This document shows, piece after piece, positions 48,301 through 58,830 of a stretch of 64,000 bases of DNA. The position numbers were made by a program, and so were the translations under genes. Below the pieces are notes generated by a model that saw nothing but the letters and a program-made list of their open reading frames with translations, ran no database searches and was not told the origin of the DNA. Position 1 is the stretch's first letter. Every line of letters begins with the position of its first letter. This DNA comes from Clostridium zeae (lineage in GTDB: Bacteria; Bacillota; Clostridia; Clostridiales; Clostridiaceae): NCBI RefSeq assembly GCF_017312485.1, contig NZ_BMBA01000003.1:405898-469897 (forward strand), in the 5' to 3' direction.

Positions 48301-48870
48301 AACTGATGATCTTTCTAAATCAATTTCAGCTAATAAGTCTTTAACTGCTTCAGCACCCATTCCTGCAACAAAGCTTTCTTCACCATATTTATCTACAGCT
48401 TCTCTATATTCTTTTTCATTTAGAAGTTGTTTCTTTAATAGTGGTGTTTCCTTTGGATCTATAACTATATAAGATGCAAAGTATAAAACTTTTTCTAATG
48501 CTCTTGGTGACATATCAAGTATTAATCCCATTCTAGATGGTATTCCTTTAAAGTACCAAATGTGAGATACTGGGGCAGCCAGTTCTATATGCCCCATTCT
48601 CTCTCTTCTAACCTTAGCTTTGGTAACTTCAACACCACATCTATCACAAACAATACCTTTATATCTAACTCTCTTATACTTACCACAATGACATTCCCAG
48701 TCTTTTTGTGGTCCAAATATTCTTTCACAGAACAAACCATCTCTTTCTGGCTTTAGTGTTCTATAGTTTATAGTTTCAGGTTTTTTTACTTCACCTCTAG
48801 ACCATTCTCTTATCTGTTCTGGAGATGCCAATCCTATTTGTAAAGCGTCAAAATTATTTAACTCAAACAA
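45334..48870 (-). CDS. rpoC: RNA polymerase beta-prime subunit
   Basis: Catalytic subunit of RNA polymerase (1178 residues). The Mg-binding [15 protein letters not shown] lies near residue 450. The N-terminal zinc site [20 protein letters not shown] starts near 60, and a second zinc site is [33 protein letters not shown] marks the bridge and trigger region. It starts 21 bases after rpoB with GGGAGG upstream. Confidence 0.97.
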   Translation of the reverse strand: MFELNNFDALQIGLASPEQIREWSRGEVKKPETINYRTLKPERDGLFCERIFGPQKDWECHCGKYKRVRYKGIVCDRCGVEVTKAKVRRERMGHIELAAPVSHIWYFKGIPSRMGLILDMSPRALEKVLYFASYIVIDPKETPLLKKQLLNEKEYREAVDKYGEESFVAGMGAEAVKDLLAEIDLERSSVELKEELKTSTGQKRVRVIRRLEVIESFRKSGNYPEWMIVDVIPVIPPDLRPMVQLDGGRFATSDLNDLYRRVINRNNRLKKLLDLGAPDIIVRNEKRMLQEAVDALIDNGRRGRPVTGPGNRPLKSLSDMLKGKQGRFRQNLLGKRVDYSGRSVIVVGPELKMYQCGLPKEMALELFKPFVMKKLVQDGVAHNIKSAKRMVERVMPQVWDVLEDVIADHPVLLNRAPTLHRLGIQAFQPVLVEGRAIKLHPLVCTAYNADFDGDQMAVHVPLSVEAQAEARFLMLAAGNILKPSDGKPVSVPTQDMVLGSYYLTMDKDGALGEGRHFASVEEAIMAYQVKEIEIHAKIFVRMSKVVDGIRRSGSIKTTVGMIIFNESIPQDLGFIDRTNPADEFNLEVDFLITKKSLGKIIDACYMVHGPTMTSVMLDKIKAQGYHYSTIGAVTVAASDMIVPDAKYELLRETDETIEKIEKMYRRGFISEEERYERVIEKWTKTTEEVANALMDSLDKFNPIFMMADSGARGSKSQIKQLAGMRGLMASPSGKIIELPIRASFREGLDVSEYFISTHGARKGNADTALKTADSGYLTRRLVDVSQDVIVRHEDCGTEEGLYVSEIKDGNEIIETIKERIVGRYIAEDIINPATKELIVPAQTYIENDMADKIVAAGVNKIKIRSVFTCKAKVGVCARCYGMNMATAQKINIGEAVGIVAAQSIGEPGTQLTMRTFHTGGVVGADITQGLPRVEELFEARKPKGLAIVSEIAGTARVEETKKKRTVIITSNEGEEYSYDIPFGSRLKVSDGSVIEAGDEVTEGSVNPHDVMAIKGVDGARQYLLNEVQKVYRLQGVDINDKHLEVVVRQMTRKVKITESGDTELLPGTLIDMFDFDGENERVQAFGGELAQGEKVLLGITKAALATDSFLSAASFQETTRVLTDAAIKGKIDPLLGLKENVIIGKLIPAGTGMMRYRSVKLSTESSLAEKETANALEE

Positions 48871-48891
48871 GGGTATATCCTCCCTTCACTT

Positions 48892-51800
48892 TTAGTGTTC
48901 ATCATTGAAATCATCAAGTTCTAAGTCTGTATTGAATTCGTCAAAATCTAAACTATCGTAATCTATATCTTCTTCAGTTTCTTCTCCGCTAGTATAACTA
49001 TCGTCGACCTCTGGAGTTTGTGGCACTATATCTTCAGTACCTTCTATATTTACTTCTAATTCTTCTATATCTTCATCTACAAGTTCTTTAAGTTTAACTT
49101 CTTCCTTATCATCATTTAAGACTCTAACATCTAAACATAAAGCTTGTAGTTCTTTAATTAGAACCTTGAATGATTCTGGTACACCTGGTTCAGGAATATT
49201 TTCACCTTTAACGATTGACTCATAAGTCTTAACTCTACCTACAACGTCATCTGACTTAACTGTTAATATTTCCTGAAGTGTATGAGCAGCACCATAAGCT
49301 TCTAATGCCCAAACTTCCATTTCACCAAATCTTTGGCCTCCGAATTGAGCTTTACCACCTAGTGGCTGTTGTGTAACCAAAGAGTATGGACCTGTTGATC
49401 TAGCATGTATCTTATCATCAACTAAGTGAGCAAGTTTTAATATATACATTATTCCAACAGTAACTTCATTGTCAAACTCATCTCCGGTTCTACCATCTCT
49501 AAGTTTTGTCTTTCCATTTCTGTTGTATCCTGCTTGTTCTAAACAATCTTCTATATCAGTTTCAGTAGCACCATCAAATACAGGAGTTGATATATGCCAA
49601 CCTAATCTAGAAGCAGCCCATCCTAAATGAACTTCTAATACCTGACCTATATTCATACGAGAAGGAACTCCTAGTGGGTTCAAGCAGATCTGAAGCGGTC
49701 TTCCATCTGGTAAGAATGGCATATCTTCTTCAGGTAATACTCTAGAGATAACACCCTTATTACCATGTCTACCAGCCATCTTGTCACCAACAGATATCTT
49801 TCTCTTTTGAGCGATATAACATCTTACAAGTTCATTTACTCCTGGAGGTAATTCATCTCCATTTTCTCTTGTAAAGACTTTAACGTCAACTATTATACCA
49901 GCTTCTCCATGAGGAACTCTTAAAGAAGTATCTCTAACTTCTCTTGCTTTTTCACCGAATATAGCTCTAAGTAATCTTTCTTCAGCAGTAAGTTCAGTTT
50001 CACCCTTAGGTGTAACCTTACCAACAAGAATATCGCCTGATCTAACTTCAGCACCAATTCTTATTATTCCTCTGTCATCAAGATCTTTTAAAGCATCTTC
50101 TCCTACGTTTGGTATATCTCTAGTTATTTCTTCAGGTCCTAGCTTAGTATCTCTAGCTTCACATTCATATTCTTCTATATGAATCGAAGTAAATACATCT
50201 TCTCTTACTAGTTCTTCAGAAATAAGCATAGCATCTTCATAGTTGTATCCTTCCCAAGTTATGAAACCAATTCTTATATTTTTTCCTAGAGCTATTTCTC
50301 CAAGGTCTGTAGAAGGTCCATCAGCTAATACTTGATTCTTAGCTATCTTCTCTCCCTTTGAGATTATAGGTCTTTGATTTATACAAGTACCTTGGTTACT
50401 TCTCTTAAACTTAAGAAGTCTATAAGTATCTATTCCACCATCAGAATCTCTCTTAATTCTAATTTCATTTGCACTTACGTATATGGCTTCACCAGCGTTT
50501 CTAGCCTTAGGAAGAACTCCTGAGTCTACTGCCGCTTTAAATTCAATCCCCGTACCAACTACAGGAGCTGCAGGTTTTAAAAGTGGAACCGCCTGACGTT
50601 GCATGTTTGATCCCATAAGTGCTCTTGAAGCATCATCATTTTCTAAGAATGGTATCATTGCAGTAGCAACTGAAACTATCTGTCTTGCAGAAACATCTAC
50701 TAAATCAACTTCTTCTCTAGGGACAACTAAAACTTCTCCCTTTTCTCTTACTGTTACTCTCTTATCAACAAAGTTACCTTCTTCATCTATAGGTTCCTTT
50801 GCTTGAGCAACTAGGTATTGATCTTCTTCATCTGCTGTGAAATATCTTATTTCGTCTGTAGCTTTTCCTGTTTCTTTGTCTACAACTCTATAAGGAGTTT
50901 CTATAAATCCATACTCATTAACCCTTGCAAAGGTAGCAAGTGAGTTTATAAGACCTATATTTGGTCCTTCTGGAGTTTCTATAGGACACATTCTACCGTA
51001 ATGAGAATGATGAACGTCTCTTACTTCAAATCCTGCTCTTTCTCTTGAAAGACCTCCTGGTCCAAGAGCTGAAAGTCTTCTCTTATGAGTTAACTCTGAA
51101 AGCGGATTTGTCTGATCCATGAATTGAGAAAGCTGTGAACTACCAAAGAACTCTTTAATAGCCGCTGCTACAGGTCTTATATTTATTAATCCACCTGGAG
51201 TTAAGCCTTCTTGATCTTGTATAGTCATTCTTTCCTTTACTACTCTTTCCATTCTTGAAAGACCAATTCTAAATTGGTTTTGTAGTAACTCACCAACAGA
51301 TCTAAGTCTTCTATTTCCTAAGTGGTCTATGTCATCAACATATCCTACACCCCAAGCTAAGCCAAGTTCATAGCTTATTGTAGCAAATATATCATCTCTT
51401 ACAATATGCTTAGGTATAAGTTTATTTATGCTTTTCTTTATTGCTGTCTTTATAGACTCTTCATCTGAGTAGTTATCTTTAATTTCTTTTAAAGTTGGGT
51501 AATGAACTAATTCTCTAATATTCAAATCATCAGTGTTAAAGCTGAATTGCTTATGTATGTTAACAAAGTGATTACCGATTACTCTAATTACTTTATCATC
51601 AACAATAATATCAACTGCATTAATTCCTGAATCTTGAATTTCTTCTGCCTTAGCTCTTGATATCTTTTCACCCTTTGAAACTAAAACTTCACCAGTTTCA
51701 GGATTAACAATATCAGTAGCAGCAATTTGATTTGCTACTCTTAAGTTAATTGCTAACTTCTTGTTAAACTTGTATCTACCTACTCTTGATAAATCATATC

Positions 51801-52590
51801 TCTTTGCATCAAAGAATAATGAATCTATAAGTGACACTGCACTATCAACAGTTGGTGGTTCACCTGGTCTTAACCTCTTGTATATTTCTAGTAAAGCTTC
51901 TTCTTTTGTCTTAGTATTATCTTTTTCAATACTAGCTTTAAATCTTTCGTCTTCGCCAAAGTATTCAACAAGCTCTTGATCGCTTCCAAAACCCATAGCT
52001 CTTGCTAAGATTGTTATTGGTAGTTTTCTTGTCTTATCTATTCTTACATAGATAACATCGTTTGAATCTGTTTCATACTCTAACCAAGCACCTCTGTTTG
52101 GTATAACTGTTGAAGAATAAAGTTTTTTACCACTTTTATCAACAGCAAAATTATAGTATACGCCTGGTGATCTTACCAATTGTGAAACTATAACTCTTTC
52201 TGCACCATTAATAACAAATGTACCTTGTTCAGTCATCAGTGGGAAATCACCCATGAAAACTTCTTGTTCCTTTATTTCACCAGTTTCTTTATTCTGGAGC
52301 CTTACTGCCACCTTTAGTGGAGCAGCAAATGTTGCATCTCTTTCTTTACACTCTTCTACTGAGTACTTGATATTATCTCTATCAAGTTTGTAGCCTACAA
52401 ATTCAAGTACAAGATTTCCAGTAAAGTTTCCTATTGGATTTATGTCATCAAATACTTCTTGAAGACCTTCATCTAAAAACCACTGGTATGAATCTAATTG
52501 CACCTCAATTAGGTTCGGCATTTCTGCAACATCTTTTACCTTTCCAAAGCTCATTCTAGTTCTTTTTCCATTTTGGACAGGATGTACCAT
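48892..52590 (-). CDS. rpoB: RNA polymerase beta subunit
   Basis: 1232-residue subunit forming the active-site cleft. The rifampicin pocket [20 protein letters not shown] then [11 protein letters not shown] has the sensitive residues at the usual Asp, His and Ser positions. The C-terminus has an acidic tail (about 45 residues rich in Asp and Glu). The ATG at 52590 has GGGGTGAAAG upstream; the TTG one codon before is less likely. The gene has its own promoter and is separated from rplL by the glcT-ptsG cassette. Confidence 0.97.
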   Translation of the reverse strand: MVHPVQNGKRTRMSFGKVKDVAEMPNLIEVQLDSYQWFLDEGLQEVFDDINPIGNFTGNLVLEFVGYKLDRDNIKYSVEECKERDATFAAPLKVAVRLQNKETGEIKEQEVFMGDFPLMTEQGTFVINGAERVIVSQLVRSPGVYYNFAVDKSGKKLYSSTVIPNRGAWLEYETDSNDVIYVRIDKTRKLPITILARAMGFGSDQELVEYFGEDERFKASIEKDNTKTKEEALLEIYKRLRPGEPPTVDSAVSLIDSLFFDAKRYDLSRVGRYKFNKKLAINLRVANQIAATDIVNPETGEVLVSKGEKISRAKAEEIQDSGINAVDIIVDDKVIRVIGNHFVNIHKQFSFNTDDLNIRELVHYPTLKEIKDNYSDEESIKTAIKKSINKLIPKHIVRDDIFATISYELGLAWGVGYVDDIDHLGNRRLRSVGELLQNQFRIGLSRMERVVKERMTIQDQEGLTPGGLINIRPVAAAIKEFFGSSQLSQFMDQTNPLSELTHKRRLSALGPGGLSRERAGFEVRDVHHSHYGRMCPIETPEGPNIGLINSLATFARVNEYGFIETPYRVVDKETGKATDEIRYFTADEEDQYLVAQAKEPIDEEGNFVDKRVTVREKGEVLVVPREEVDLVDVSARQIVSVATAMIPFLENDDASRALMGSNMQRQAVPLLKPAAPVVGTGIEFKAAVDSGVLPKARNAGEAIYVSANEIRIKRDSDGGIDTYRLLKFKRSNQGTCINQRPIISKGEKIAKNQVLADGPSTDLGEIALGKNIRIGFITWEGYNYEDAMLISEELVREDVFTSIHIEEYECEARDTKLGPEEITRDIPNVGEDALKDLDDRGIIRIGAEVRSGDILVGKVTPKGETELTAEERLLRAIFGEKAREVRDTSLRVPHGEAGIIVDVKVFTRENGDELPPGVNELVRCYIAQKRKISVGDKMAGRHGNKGVISRVLPEEDMPFLPDGRPLQICLNPLGVPSRMNIGQVLEVHLGWAASRLGWHISTPVFDGATETDIEDCLEQAGYNRNGKTKLRDGRTGDEFDNEVTVGIMYILKLAHLVDDKIHARSTGPYSLVTQQPLGGKAQFGGQRFGEMEVWALEAYGAAHTLQEILTVKSDDVVGRVKTYESIVKGENIPEPGVPESFKVLIKELQALCLDVRVLNDDKEEVKLKELVDEDIEELEVNIEGTEDIVPQTPEVDDSYTSGEETEEDIDYDSLDFDEFNTDLELDDFNDEH

Positions 52591-52745
52591 CAACTTTCAC
52601 CCCTTGTATAAACTAAAATAACCAATAAACATAAAAATGCTATTGGAGTTAATACACTGCATTTAATTATTTTGCCTAAATTTTATAATTTAATTCATAA
52701 CTTTCCAATTTACATGTGAAAAGTTATATTTCAATGCAATTAAAT

Positions 52746-52774
52746 ATACTACCATAACATTGAATAGTTGTCAA
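52746..52774 (-). promoter_or_regulatory. rpoBC promoter
   Basis: On the minus strand TTGACA (52769-52774), 17 bases, TAGTAT (52746-52751), start near 52739. This leaves a ~149-nt leader before rpoB. From 52775 to the ptsG terminator near 53020 I see no gene or clear structure. Confidence 0.85.
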
Positions 52775-53011
52775 TTAAATTTATAAAAATACATTATAAT
52801 GTATTTATGACAACTTTGCAAACAAAATTTACTAATATTCTTTATCAATGGCAGCTAATTTATTTCTTCATTATGAATTACTATTTTTATTAAATTATGA
52901 AACTTGGCATATAAATACATGTTAATATTACCACTAAAACTAATCAAATTAAATTTTAGTTAACAAATTAATATAGCCTTTAATTTGTTTTTGTAAAAAA
53001 GTCGATGAAGC

Positions 53012-53050
53012 GAATAAAAAAATAAACCTAGAGTTTTTACCCTAGGCTTA
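53012..53050 (-). terminator. Terminator of ptsG
   Basis: On the minus strand AAGCCTAGGG pairs with CTCTAGGTTT (one or two G-T pairs) around TAAAAA and runs into TATTTTTTTATTC. It starts about 16 bases after the ptsG stop. Confidence 0.8.
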
Positions 53051-53065
53051 CCTAATTAGACATTA

Positions 53066-55099
53066 TTATTTTTTAACTATAAAGACTATACCTTTTTGTC
53101 CATTTACTACATCTCTGTTAGATGATAAAATTACTGCTTCTTCCTCAGTTAAATTAGTAAATATTATAGGAGTAATTATAGACTTAGTGTTTACTTTGAT
53201 ATAATTCAAATCTATTCTTAAAAGCGTATCTCCCTTTTTAACCTTTTGACCTGGTTCCACTATTAACTCAAATCCCTGTCCTCTCAAATGCACTGTATCT
53301 ATACCAACATGAATCAAAATCTCTTTTCCATTGGTTGCAATCATTGTTAATGCATGCTTAGCTGGGAATATTGATTCTACAACACCATCAACCGGCGAAA
53401 CTAATAATCCATCAGTTGGATCTATAGCAAATCCGTCACCCATCATTTTTGATGCAAATACATCATCAGGTACTTCACTTAAATCCAAAAGTTTTCCTGT
53501 TATAGGAGCCACTATACTATCATTACTCGAAATTTCTTTATATTCTGTTAGCTTATTAACAACTACATTTCTCTTTGGTAAAGTCTTAGTCACTGTTCTT
53601 CCAGCTATTATATCACTTATTTGTGACTTTATTATATCTGACATTGGTCCAAATATAGCTTGAATGTTATCACCAACTTGCATAACTCCTGCAGCACCTA
53701 ATTGCCTCAATCTATTGCTATCAACCTTTTGTATATCTTTTACTGTAACCCTCAATCTTGTTATACAAGCATCAAGACTCTTAATATTCTTTTTATTACC
53801 AAGTGCAGCAATTATTTCTGCTGCTAAATCATCTTTGTCTACAACAACTGCAACATTCTCATCTTCAGGTTCTCTTCCTGGAGTCTTCAAATCAAATTTT
53901 CTTATTACAAATCTGAATCCAAAGTAGTAAATTACCGAGAGTACTAAGCCAACTGGTATTACTAACCACCATCGTGTTCTATTAGGTATAACACCAAATA
54001 ATATGTAATCTATTACTCCACCTGAGAATGTCATACCTATCTTCACGTTCAATATATTCATTATCATAAATGACAATCCTGCAAATATACAGTGTATACC
54101 AAATAATACTGGTGCAACGAATAAGAACGAGAACTCTAATGGTTCTGTTATACCTGTTAAAAATGAAGTTAGTGCAGCAGAAACCATTATACTACCTATT
54201 ACCGCTCTCTTTTCAGGTCTAGCTTCTTGATATATTGCTAATGCAGCTGCCGGAAGCCCAAACATCATGAAAACAAACTTACCAGTCATGAAAGTACCTG
54301 CTGTGAATGGAACTCCATCCTTTAACTGAGCCATAAATATATTCTGATCTCCCATTACTAGTTGCCCAGCTTTATTTGTATATTCACCAAACTGATACCA
54401 GAACGGATTGTAAAATATGTGATGCAAACCAAAAGGTATTAATGCTCTTTCAATTACTCCAAACACAAAAGCAGCCAATGTCTTATTTGTATCGATCATT
54501 CCACTTGAAAATGCAAATAGACCATGTTGTATAGGAGGCCATATTAAAGTCATAAGAAGTCCTATTAATACTGCAATTGCTGCTGTTACTATCGGTACAA
54601 ATCTTTTTCCTGCAAAGAAACCTAAATATGATGGTAATTCAATTCTATAATATTTTTTATATAATACAGACGCCACTATACCTATAATTATTCCACCAAA
54701 AACTCCTGTTTGAAGTGTTGGTATACCTAATACATCTGCATACATTGGATCCTTTAACATGTCTGCATTGACACCAAGGAAGGTTCCCATCGTTGTATTC
54801 ATTATAAGAAAACCCACTATTGCAGCTAATCCTGCAACACCTTCGCCATCACTTAACCCAACAGCAACCCCAACCGCGAACAAAAGTGCAAGGTTGCTAA
54901 AAACTACACTACCTGAATTCTCCATTACAGACGCCAAAAGTTGGAACCAATTTGCATTTAATGCTGGAACCCTGTCTAAAAATGAAGGATTTCTAAACAT
55001 ATTGCCAAAAGCAAGCAATATCCCCGCCGCTGGAAGAAGCGCTACAGGAAGCATAAGCGCTTTACCTACAGGTTGTAAAACTCCAAAAATCTTTTTCAT
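53066..55099 (-). CDS. ptsG: PTS glucose-type transporter EIICBA
   Basis: Membrane phosphotransferase that imports and phosphorylates glucose. Domain order is EIIC (~1-400, ten or so helices, beginning FGVLQPVGKALMLPVALLPA), EIIB (~420-500 with phospho-Cys in LDACITRLRV) and EIIA (~530-677 with phospho-His in EILIHVGIDTV). It has 677 residues, near Bacillus PtsG. It follows the antiterminator gene, and its leader holds a RAT site and terminator. N-acetylglucosamine specificity is a weaker alternative. Its position between rplL and rpoB is unusual. Confidence 0.9.
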   Translation of the reverse strand: MKKIFGVLQPVGKALMLPVALLPAAGILLAFGNMFRNPSFLDRVPALNANWFQLLASVMENSGSVVFSNLALLFAVGVAVGLSDGEGVAGLAAIVGFLIMNTTMGTFLGVNADMLKDPMYADVLGIPTLQTGVFGGIIIGIVASVLYKKYYRIELPSYLGFFAGKRFVPIVTAAIAVLIGLLMTLIWPPIQHGLFAFSSGMIDTNKTLAAFVFGVIERALIPFGLHHIFYNPFWYQFGEYTNKAGQLVMGDQNIFMAQLKDGVPFTAGTFMTGKFVFMMFGLPAAALAIYQEARPEKRAVIGSIMVSAALTSFLTGITEPLEFSFLFVAPVLFGIHCIFAGLSFMIMNILNVKIGMTFSGGVIDYILFGVIPNRTRWWLVIPVGLVLSVIYYFGFRFVIRKFDLKTPGREPEDENVAVVVDKDDLAAEIIAALGNKKNIKSLDACITRLRVTVKDIQKVDSNRLRQLGAAGVMQVGDNIQAIFGPMSDIIKSQISDIIAGRTVTKTLPKRNVVVNKLTEYKEISSNDSIVAPITGKLLDLSEVPDDVFASKMMGDGFAIDPTDGLLVSPVDGVVESIFPAKHALTMIATNGKEILIHVGIDTVHLRGQGFELIVEPGQKVKKGDTLLRIDLNYIKVNTKSIITPIIFTNLTEEEAVILSSNRDVVNGQKGIVFIVKK

Positions 55100-55209
55100 T
55101 TTTTCTCCTTTAATTTTTGTGATATCAACATCACTTCTCTATACTATTTTTCAATATATTTTCTTATTAAAAAGACGTATTTATAGCAACGCCAAGAGAA
55201 ATACACTAT

Positions 55210-55290
55210 ATAATAAAAGACCCAAATCTATTGCAAACCGACCTCTAAAACGATATAAATCGAATTAGAGCTTGCAATAAACTTAGATCT
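55210..55290 (-). terminator. Conditional terminator in the ptsG leader
   Basis: A long stem with several G-T pairs starts AGATCTAAGTTTATTGCAAG and ends TTTGCAATAGATTTGGGTCT on the minus strand, with a second inner helix (TCTAA...TTAGA). TTTTATT follows. Its first strand overlaps the RAT-like sequence, so an antiterminator protein bound there would block folding. Confidence 0.75.
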
Positions 55291-55310
55291 GCTTGCACAC
55301 TCAGTAACCA
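55282..55310 (-). promoter_or_regulatory. RAT-like antiterminator site before ptsG
   Basis: On the minus strand TGGTTACTGAGTGTGCAAGC followed by AGATCTAAG resembles the ribonucleic antiterminator consensus (GGATTGTTACTG...GGCAA.ACCTAA). It lies directly after the antiterminator gene and overlaps the terminator stem. Confidence 0.65.
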
Positions 55311-55315
55311 TTATG

Positions 55316-56167
55316 TTATTTAATTTTGGCTTTTACTACATTTATAACTCTATGTATATGTAAACTTAGGTACACTAGCTCATCTTCGATAACCTCATAG
55401 TTATATTTACTTTTTATAAAAGCTTTAATCTTTAATGAACAGTCATAAGCATCTCTATATTTAATTTTAATTATATCTATAAATTCACTATCTGTTTTTT
55501 CAGTATTTTCCGCAGTAATTACTCTTTTAGCAAAAAACTTTAAGTGAGTTAATAGTCTATCATAATTTAAATCATCTTCAATAAATTCTGTAGAAAAATG
55601 ATATCTAATTATATTTAGAACATCTCTTACAACATTAGTTAAAATATATGATTCGCTTATATTATCAGTATAACTGGCATTTACTATATGAAGCGAAATG
55701 AACCCTGCTTCATCTAAAGGTAATGAAACATTAAGTTTTTCATTTATATAACCTACCGCCCATTGTCCAATCTCAAACTCTTCCCTATGTACTCTTTTTA
55801 TTTCCACTAATAAGTTATTTTGAACCACTATATCGTTTGCAAGTCGCTTTATAGAAAAAGCTATGTGGTCTGATAATGCAACATAAATGTGATTATCTAA
55901 TGTTCTATTTAATCGCTCTTCAGCTTTTTTTACTATATCTCCAGTTATCTGTATAATCTCCATAGGAATTTCTTCTATCAGCTTTTTAAACTTATCGCTG
56001 TCGTTAGGATTATCCATTATAAATATCTTCTCGATTTTATCATCCTCAATTTCTTGACCTACCTTTTTCTTAAAAGCTAATCCGCTTCCCATGAGAATTT
56101 TTTCTCGTCTTGTCTTGGGATCTACAGTAATCACAACATTGTTATTCAATATCTTTTCAATGATCAT
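55316..56167 (-). CDS. glcT: BglG-family transcriptional antiterminator (GlcT-like)
   Basis: RNA-binding antiterminator controlled by PTS phosphorylation. Residues 1-55 form the RNA-binding domain (start MIIEKILNNNVVITVDPKTR). PRD1 (~60-170) and PRD2 (~175-283) each carry two conserved His (SDHIAFSIKR and FISLHIVNA; LTHLKFFAKR and LSLHIHRVI). It has 283 residues. Its neighbour ptsG makes a glucose-specific GlcT likely, but its upstream site is of LicT-like sequence, so LicT-type specificity is possible. It has its own promoter and RAT site. Confidence 0.88.
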   Translation of the reverse strand: MIIEKILNNNVVITVDPKTRREKILMGSGLAFKKKVGQEIEDDKIEKIFIMDNPNDSDKFKKLIEEIPMEIIQITGDIVKKAEERLNRTLDNHIYVALSDHIAFSIKRLANDIVVQNNLLVEIKRVHREEFEIGQWAVGYINEKLNVSLPLDEAGFISLHIVNASYTDNISESYILTNVVRDVLNIIRYHFSTEFIEDDLNYDRLLTHLKFFAKRVITAENTEKTDSEFIDIIKIKYRDAYDCSLKIKAFIKSKYNYEVIEDELVYLSLHIHRVINVVKAKIK

Positions 56168-56212
56168 AGATTAACCCACTTCCATCTCAACTTATTTAAC
56201 AGCTAAATTAAT

Positions 56213-56271
56213 AAAATACCCAAATCAAAATCAACTATTATAGTTTAATAGTTCACTTTAATTTAGGTATT
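56213..56271 (-). terminator. Conditional terminator in the glcT leader
   Basis: On the minus strand AATACCTAAATTAAAGT then AACTATTA pairs with TAATAGTT...TTTGGGTATT, followed by TTATT. Its 5-prime strand shares AATACCTAAAT with the RAT site, the classical mutually exclusive arrangement. Confidence 0.8.
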
Positions 56272-56293
56272 GCCTGCTTATCAGTAACAATCC
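56263..56293 (-). promoter_or_regulatory. RAT antiterminator site before glcT
   Basis: On the minus strand GGATTGTTACTGATAAGCAG followed by GCAATACCTAA matches the LicT/SacT-type RAT consensus closely. It begins about 20 bases after the predicted transcription start and overlaps the terminator, implying autoregulation of glcT. Confidence 0.85.
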
Positions 56294-56319
56294 ATATATA
56301 TAACTATACCATCTTAATC

Positions 56320-56348
56320 AACATATCATTTAACGCTTTTGTTGTCAA
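56320..56348 (-). promoter_or_regulatory. glcT promoter
   Basis: On the minus strand TTGACA (56343-56348), 17 bases, TATGTT (56320-56325), start near 56313. This makes the cassette independent of rplJL transcription. Confidence 0.8.
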
Positions 56349-56419
56349 TGTATCCTAATGGCTTTATATATAAAAATTTCTAACAACCCTTAATTTTTGT
56401 TTAAATTGTTATATTAAAT

Positions 56420-56450
56420 GATAAAGACACCGCTTTAAGCAGTGTCTTAT
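56420..56450 (-). terminator. Probable terminator of rplL
   Basis: On the minus strand ATAAGACACTGCTT pairs with AAGCGGTGTCTTTAT. The tail (CATTTAATATAA) is AT-rich but not a full U-tract, so some read-through is possible. It lies ten bases after the rplL stop. Confidence 0.65.
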
Positions 56451-56459
56451 CTTAAAAGA

Positions 56460-56819
56460 CTACTTTACTTCTACAGTAGCTCCAACTTCAGATAACTTAG
56501 CTTTCATAGCTTCAGCATCTTCCTTTGAAACGCCTTCTTTAAGAGTCTTAGGAGCTCCGTCAACTATTTCCTTAGCTTCCTTTAATCCAAGACCAGTTAT
56601 TTCTCTAACTGCCTTTATAACTTTTATCTTTTCTGAACCAGCGCTAGCTAATACTACGTCGAATTCAGTCTTTTCTTCTGCAGCAGCAACTGGAGCACCA
56701 GCAGCAGCAACAGGAGCAGCAGCACTAACTCCAAATTCTTCTTCGCAAGCCTTTACTAAGTCGTTTAATTCTAAAACAGTCATATTCTTTATAGCTTCAA
56801 TGATTTGTTCTTTATTCAT
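56460..56819 (-). CDS. rplL: Ribosomal protein L7/L12
   Basis: Stalk protein, present in several copies per ribosome, that recruits translation GTPases. The N-terminal dimer domain is followed by an Ala-rich hinge ([19 protein letters not shown]) and the C-terminal domain with [20 protein letters not shown]. The ATG at 56819 has GGAGG eight bases upstream and gives 119 residues; an upstream GTG overlaps that site. Normally rpoB follows directly, which it does not here. Confidence 0.97.
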   Translation of the reverse strand: MNKEQIIEAIKNMTVLELNDLVKACEEEFGVSAAAPVAAAGAPVAAAEEKTEFDVVLASAGSEKIKVIKAVREITGLGLKEAKEIVDGAPKTLKEGVSKEDAEAMKAKLSEVGATVEVK

Positions 56820-56873
56820 TATTCGCACCTCCGAAATTTTTCAGTTAATTTTATAGTTTAGTTTTTTTAAAGA

Positions 56874-57377
56874 CTATTCAGCAGATTCTGCTTCTTTTTT
56901 GTCTTTTATAGCACTTAATAAGTAAGCAAGGTTTGATATTGGAGCCTTGAAGCTTCCAAGAAGTTTTGCAATAAGAACTTCTTTTGATGGTATTGATGCA
57001 AGTTGGTTAACCTTATCTTGATCAAATATTTCTCCATCAACTATACCAGCCTTAAGCTCAAGTTTCTTATGAGTTTTAGCGAAATCAGCTAAAATTCTTG
57101 CTGGAGCTGTAACATCTTCGTATCCGAATGCTATTGAAACTGGTCCTTCTAAGTATTGAACTATACCTTCGTGACCAAGCTCTTTAGCTGCTAATGTTAC
57201 CATACTGTTTTTATAAACCTTATATTCTACACCAGCTTCTCTTAATGCTTTTCTTAATTCAGTATCTTCTTCAACTGTTAGACCTTGATAGTCTGCAAGA
57301 ATAACTGCTTGAGCTTTTTCTAACTTTTCTTTAATTTCAGCAACTTTTGCTTCTTTTAATTCTCTATTCTTGTTCAT
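56874..57377 (-). CDS. rplJ: Ribosomal protein L10
   Basis: Stalk base that anchors L7/L12 and, as L10(L12), represses its own operon by binding the leader [23 protein letters not shown] identifies it; 167 residues with the C-terminal helix for L12 dimers. AGGAGGTG precedes the ATG. The leader upstream has the L10 binding fold and an attenuator. Confidence 0.96.
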   Translation of the reverse strand: MNKNRELKEAKVAEIKEKLEKAQAVILADYQGLTVEEDTELRKALREAGVEYKVYKNSMVTLAAKELGHEGIVQYLEGPVSIAFGYEDVTAPARILADFAKTHKKLELKAGIVDGEIFDQDKVNQLASIPSKEVLIAKLLGSFKAPISNLAYLLSAIKDKKEAESAE

Positions 57378-57414
57378 TACTGTGTGTCCACCTCCTCACA
57401 GTCTAAAACTGCTT

Positions 57415-57530
57415 TATATAAATAAGAAAGGTCTTTCCGTAGATACGAAAAGACCATTACAAGCTTGTATTGGAACCCTCGGCAGGTTGTTTTACGTTAT
57501 GCTTACGCACCCACTGTCTACGGAAATATT
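57415..57530 (-). ncRNA. L10 leader with attenuator
   Basis: CCGTAGA (57523-57517) pairs with TCTACGG (57443-57437) to close the L10-binding fold, which contains GTGGGTGCG and ACAACCTGCCGAGG typical of Rfam L10_leader. A terminator stem, GGTCTTT (57455-57449) with AAAGACC (57436-57430) followed by TTTCTTATTT, holds the 3-prime strand of the first helix in its loop, so the two folds should exclude each other. Confidence 0.85.
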
Positions 57531-57584
57531 ATTCTCTTTTAACAACAAAAATTATTATACTAGATTAGTATTATTAAGTCAATA

Positions 57585-58274
57585 CTATTCTAAAACTTTT
57601 GTTGGGTTAACTTTAACTCCAGGTCCCATTGTAGCTGCTAGTGATACTGATTTAACGTATTGTCCTTTTGCAGCTGCTGGCTTAGCTTTTATAACAGCTT
57701 CCATTAAAGTGTGGAAGTTATCTGCTAACTTTTCTACGCCGAATGAAGCCTTTCCTATTGGACAGTGAACTATAGCAGTTTTATCAACTCTATATTCAAC
57801 CTTACCAGCTTTGATTTCAGCTATAGCTTTAGCAACATCAAATGTTACTGTACCTGACTTAGGGTTTGGCATTAATCCCTTAGGTCCTAAAACTCTACCT
57901 AATCTACCAACAACACCCATCATATCTGGAGTAGCTACAACTACATCATAATCGAACCAGTTTTCGCCTTGGATCTTTGAAACTAATTCTTCAGCTCCAA
58001 CGAAATCTGCTCCTGCAGCTTCTGCTTCTTTAGCTTTATCGCCTTTAGCAAAAACTAATACTTTAACACTCTTACCAGTTCCGTGTGGAAGAACAACTGC
58101 TCCTCTAACTTGTTGGTCAGCGTGTCTAGGGTCAACCCCTAATCTTACATGTATTTCTACAGTTTCATCAAATTTAGCTTTAGCTGTCTTTATTGCTAAT
58201 TCTAAAGCTTCTGCTGGTGAATATAACGCGCTCTTATCAACTAACTTTGCGCTTTCTACGTACTTCTTACCCAT
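57585..58274 (-). CDS. rplA: Ribosomal protein L1
   Basis: L1-stalk protein guiding tRNA exit and, in enterics, a repressor of rpl[22 protein letters not shown] and [20 protein letters not shown] are diagnostic; 229 residues. It lies 58 bases after rplK with AGGAGGC before the ATG. Confidence 0.97.
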   Translation of the reverse strand: MGKKYVESAKLVDKSALYSPAEALELAIKTAKAKFDETVEIHVRLGVDPRHADQQVRGAVVLPHGTGKSVKVLVFAKGDKAKEAEAAGADFVGAEELVSKIQGENWFDYDVVVATPDMMGVVGRLGRVLGPKGLMPNPKSGTVTFDVAKAIAEIKAGKVEYRVDKTAIVHCPIGKASFGVEKLADNFHTLMEAVIKAKPAAAKGQYVKSVSLAATMGPGVKVNPTKVLE

Positions 58275-58332
58275 TTATATAAGCCTCCTTTGTGGTATTA
58301 ACGGTAAGTACCTCCCACCGATTAAGTGAATA

Positions 58333-58758
58333 TTATTCTTCTACAACTACGCCCATGCTTCTAGCAGTACCTGCTATCATGCTCATAGCAGCTTCTACTG
58401 ATGCAGCGTTTAAGTCTGGCATCTTCAATTCAGCTATTTTTCTAACTTGTTCTTTTGTTATCTTACCAACTTTAGTTTTGTTTGGTACTCCTGAACCGCT
58501 TTCTAATCCTAGCTCCTTCTTTATAAGAACGGCAGCTGGAGGAGTTTTAAGAATGAAGCTGAAAGATCTATCTTGATATACAGTAATAACAACTGGTATT
58601 ATAAGACCAGCCTTATCAGCTGTTTTTGCATTGAATTCTTTACAGAATCCCATAATGTTTACACCGTGTTGTCCTAAAGCTGGACCAACTGGTGGTGCTG
58701 GTGTTGCCTTTCCTGCAGGAAGTTGTAATTTAATCATTCCTGTTACTTTCTTAGCCAT
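58333..58758 (-). CDS. rplK: Ribosomal protein L11
   Basis: GTPase-centre protein needed for RelA sensing and the target site region of thiostrepton. [20 protein letters not shown] (the Pro-rich hinge) and [12 protein letters not shown] identify it; 141 residues. GGAGGAATAACTC precedes the ATG. Confidence 0.97.
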   Translation of the reverse strand: MAKKVTGMIKLQLPAGKATPAPPVGPALGQHGVNIMGFCKEFNAKTADKAGLIIPVVITVYQDRSFSFILKTPPAAVLIKKELGLESGSGVPNKTKVGKITKEQVRKIAELKMPDLNAASVEAAMSMIAGTARSMGVVVEE

Positions 58759-58830
58759 GAGTTATTCCTCCTATACTGTGGTAATTTCGGACATACGCCC
58801 TCCCACTTGATTAAGACGTTAGTCTGATTG

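Noticed and set aside
53012-56450. glcT-ptsG as a mobile element insertion
   Set aside because: No integrase, transposase, direct repeats or att-like ends were seen at its borders; base composition matches its neighbours.
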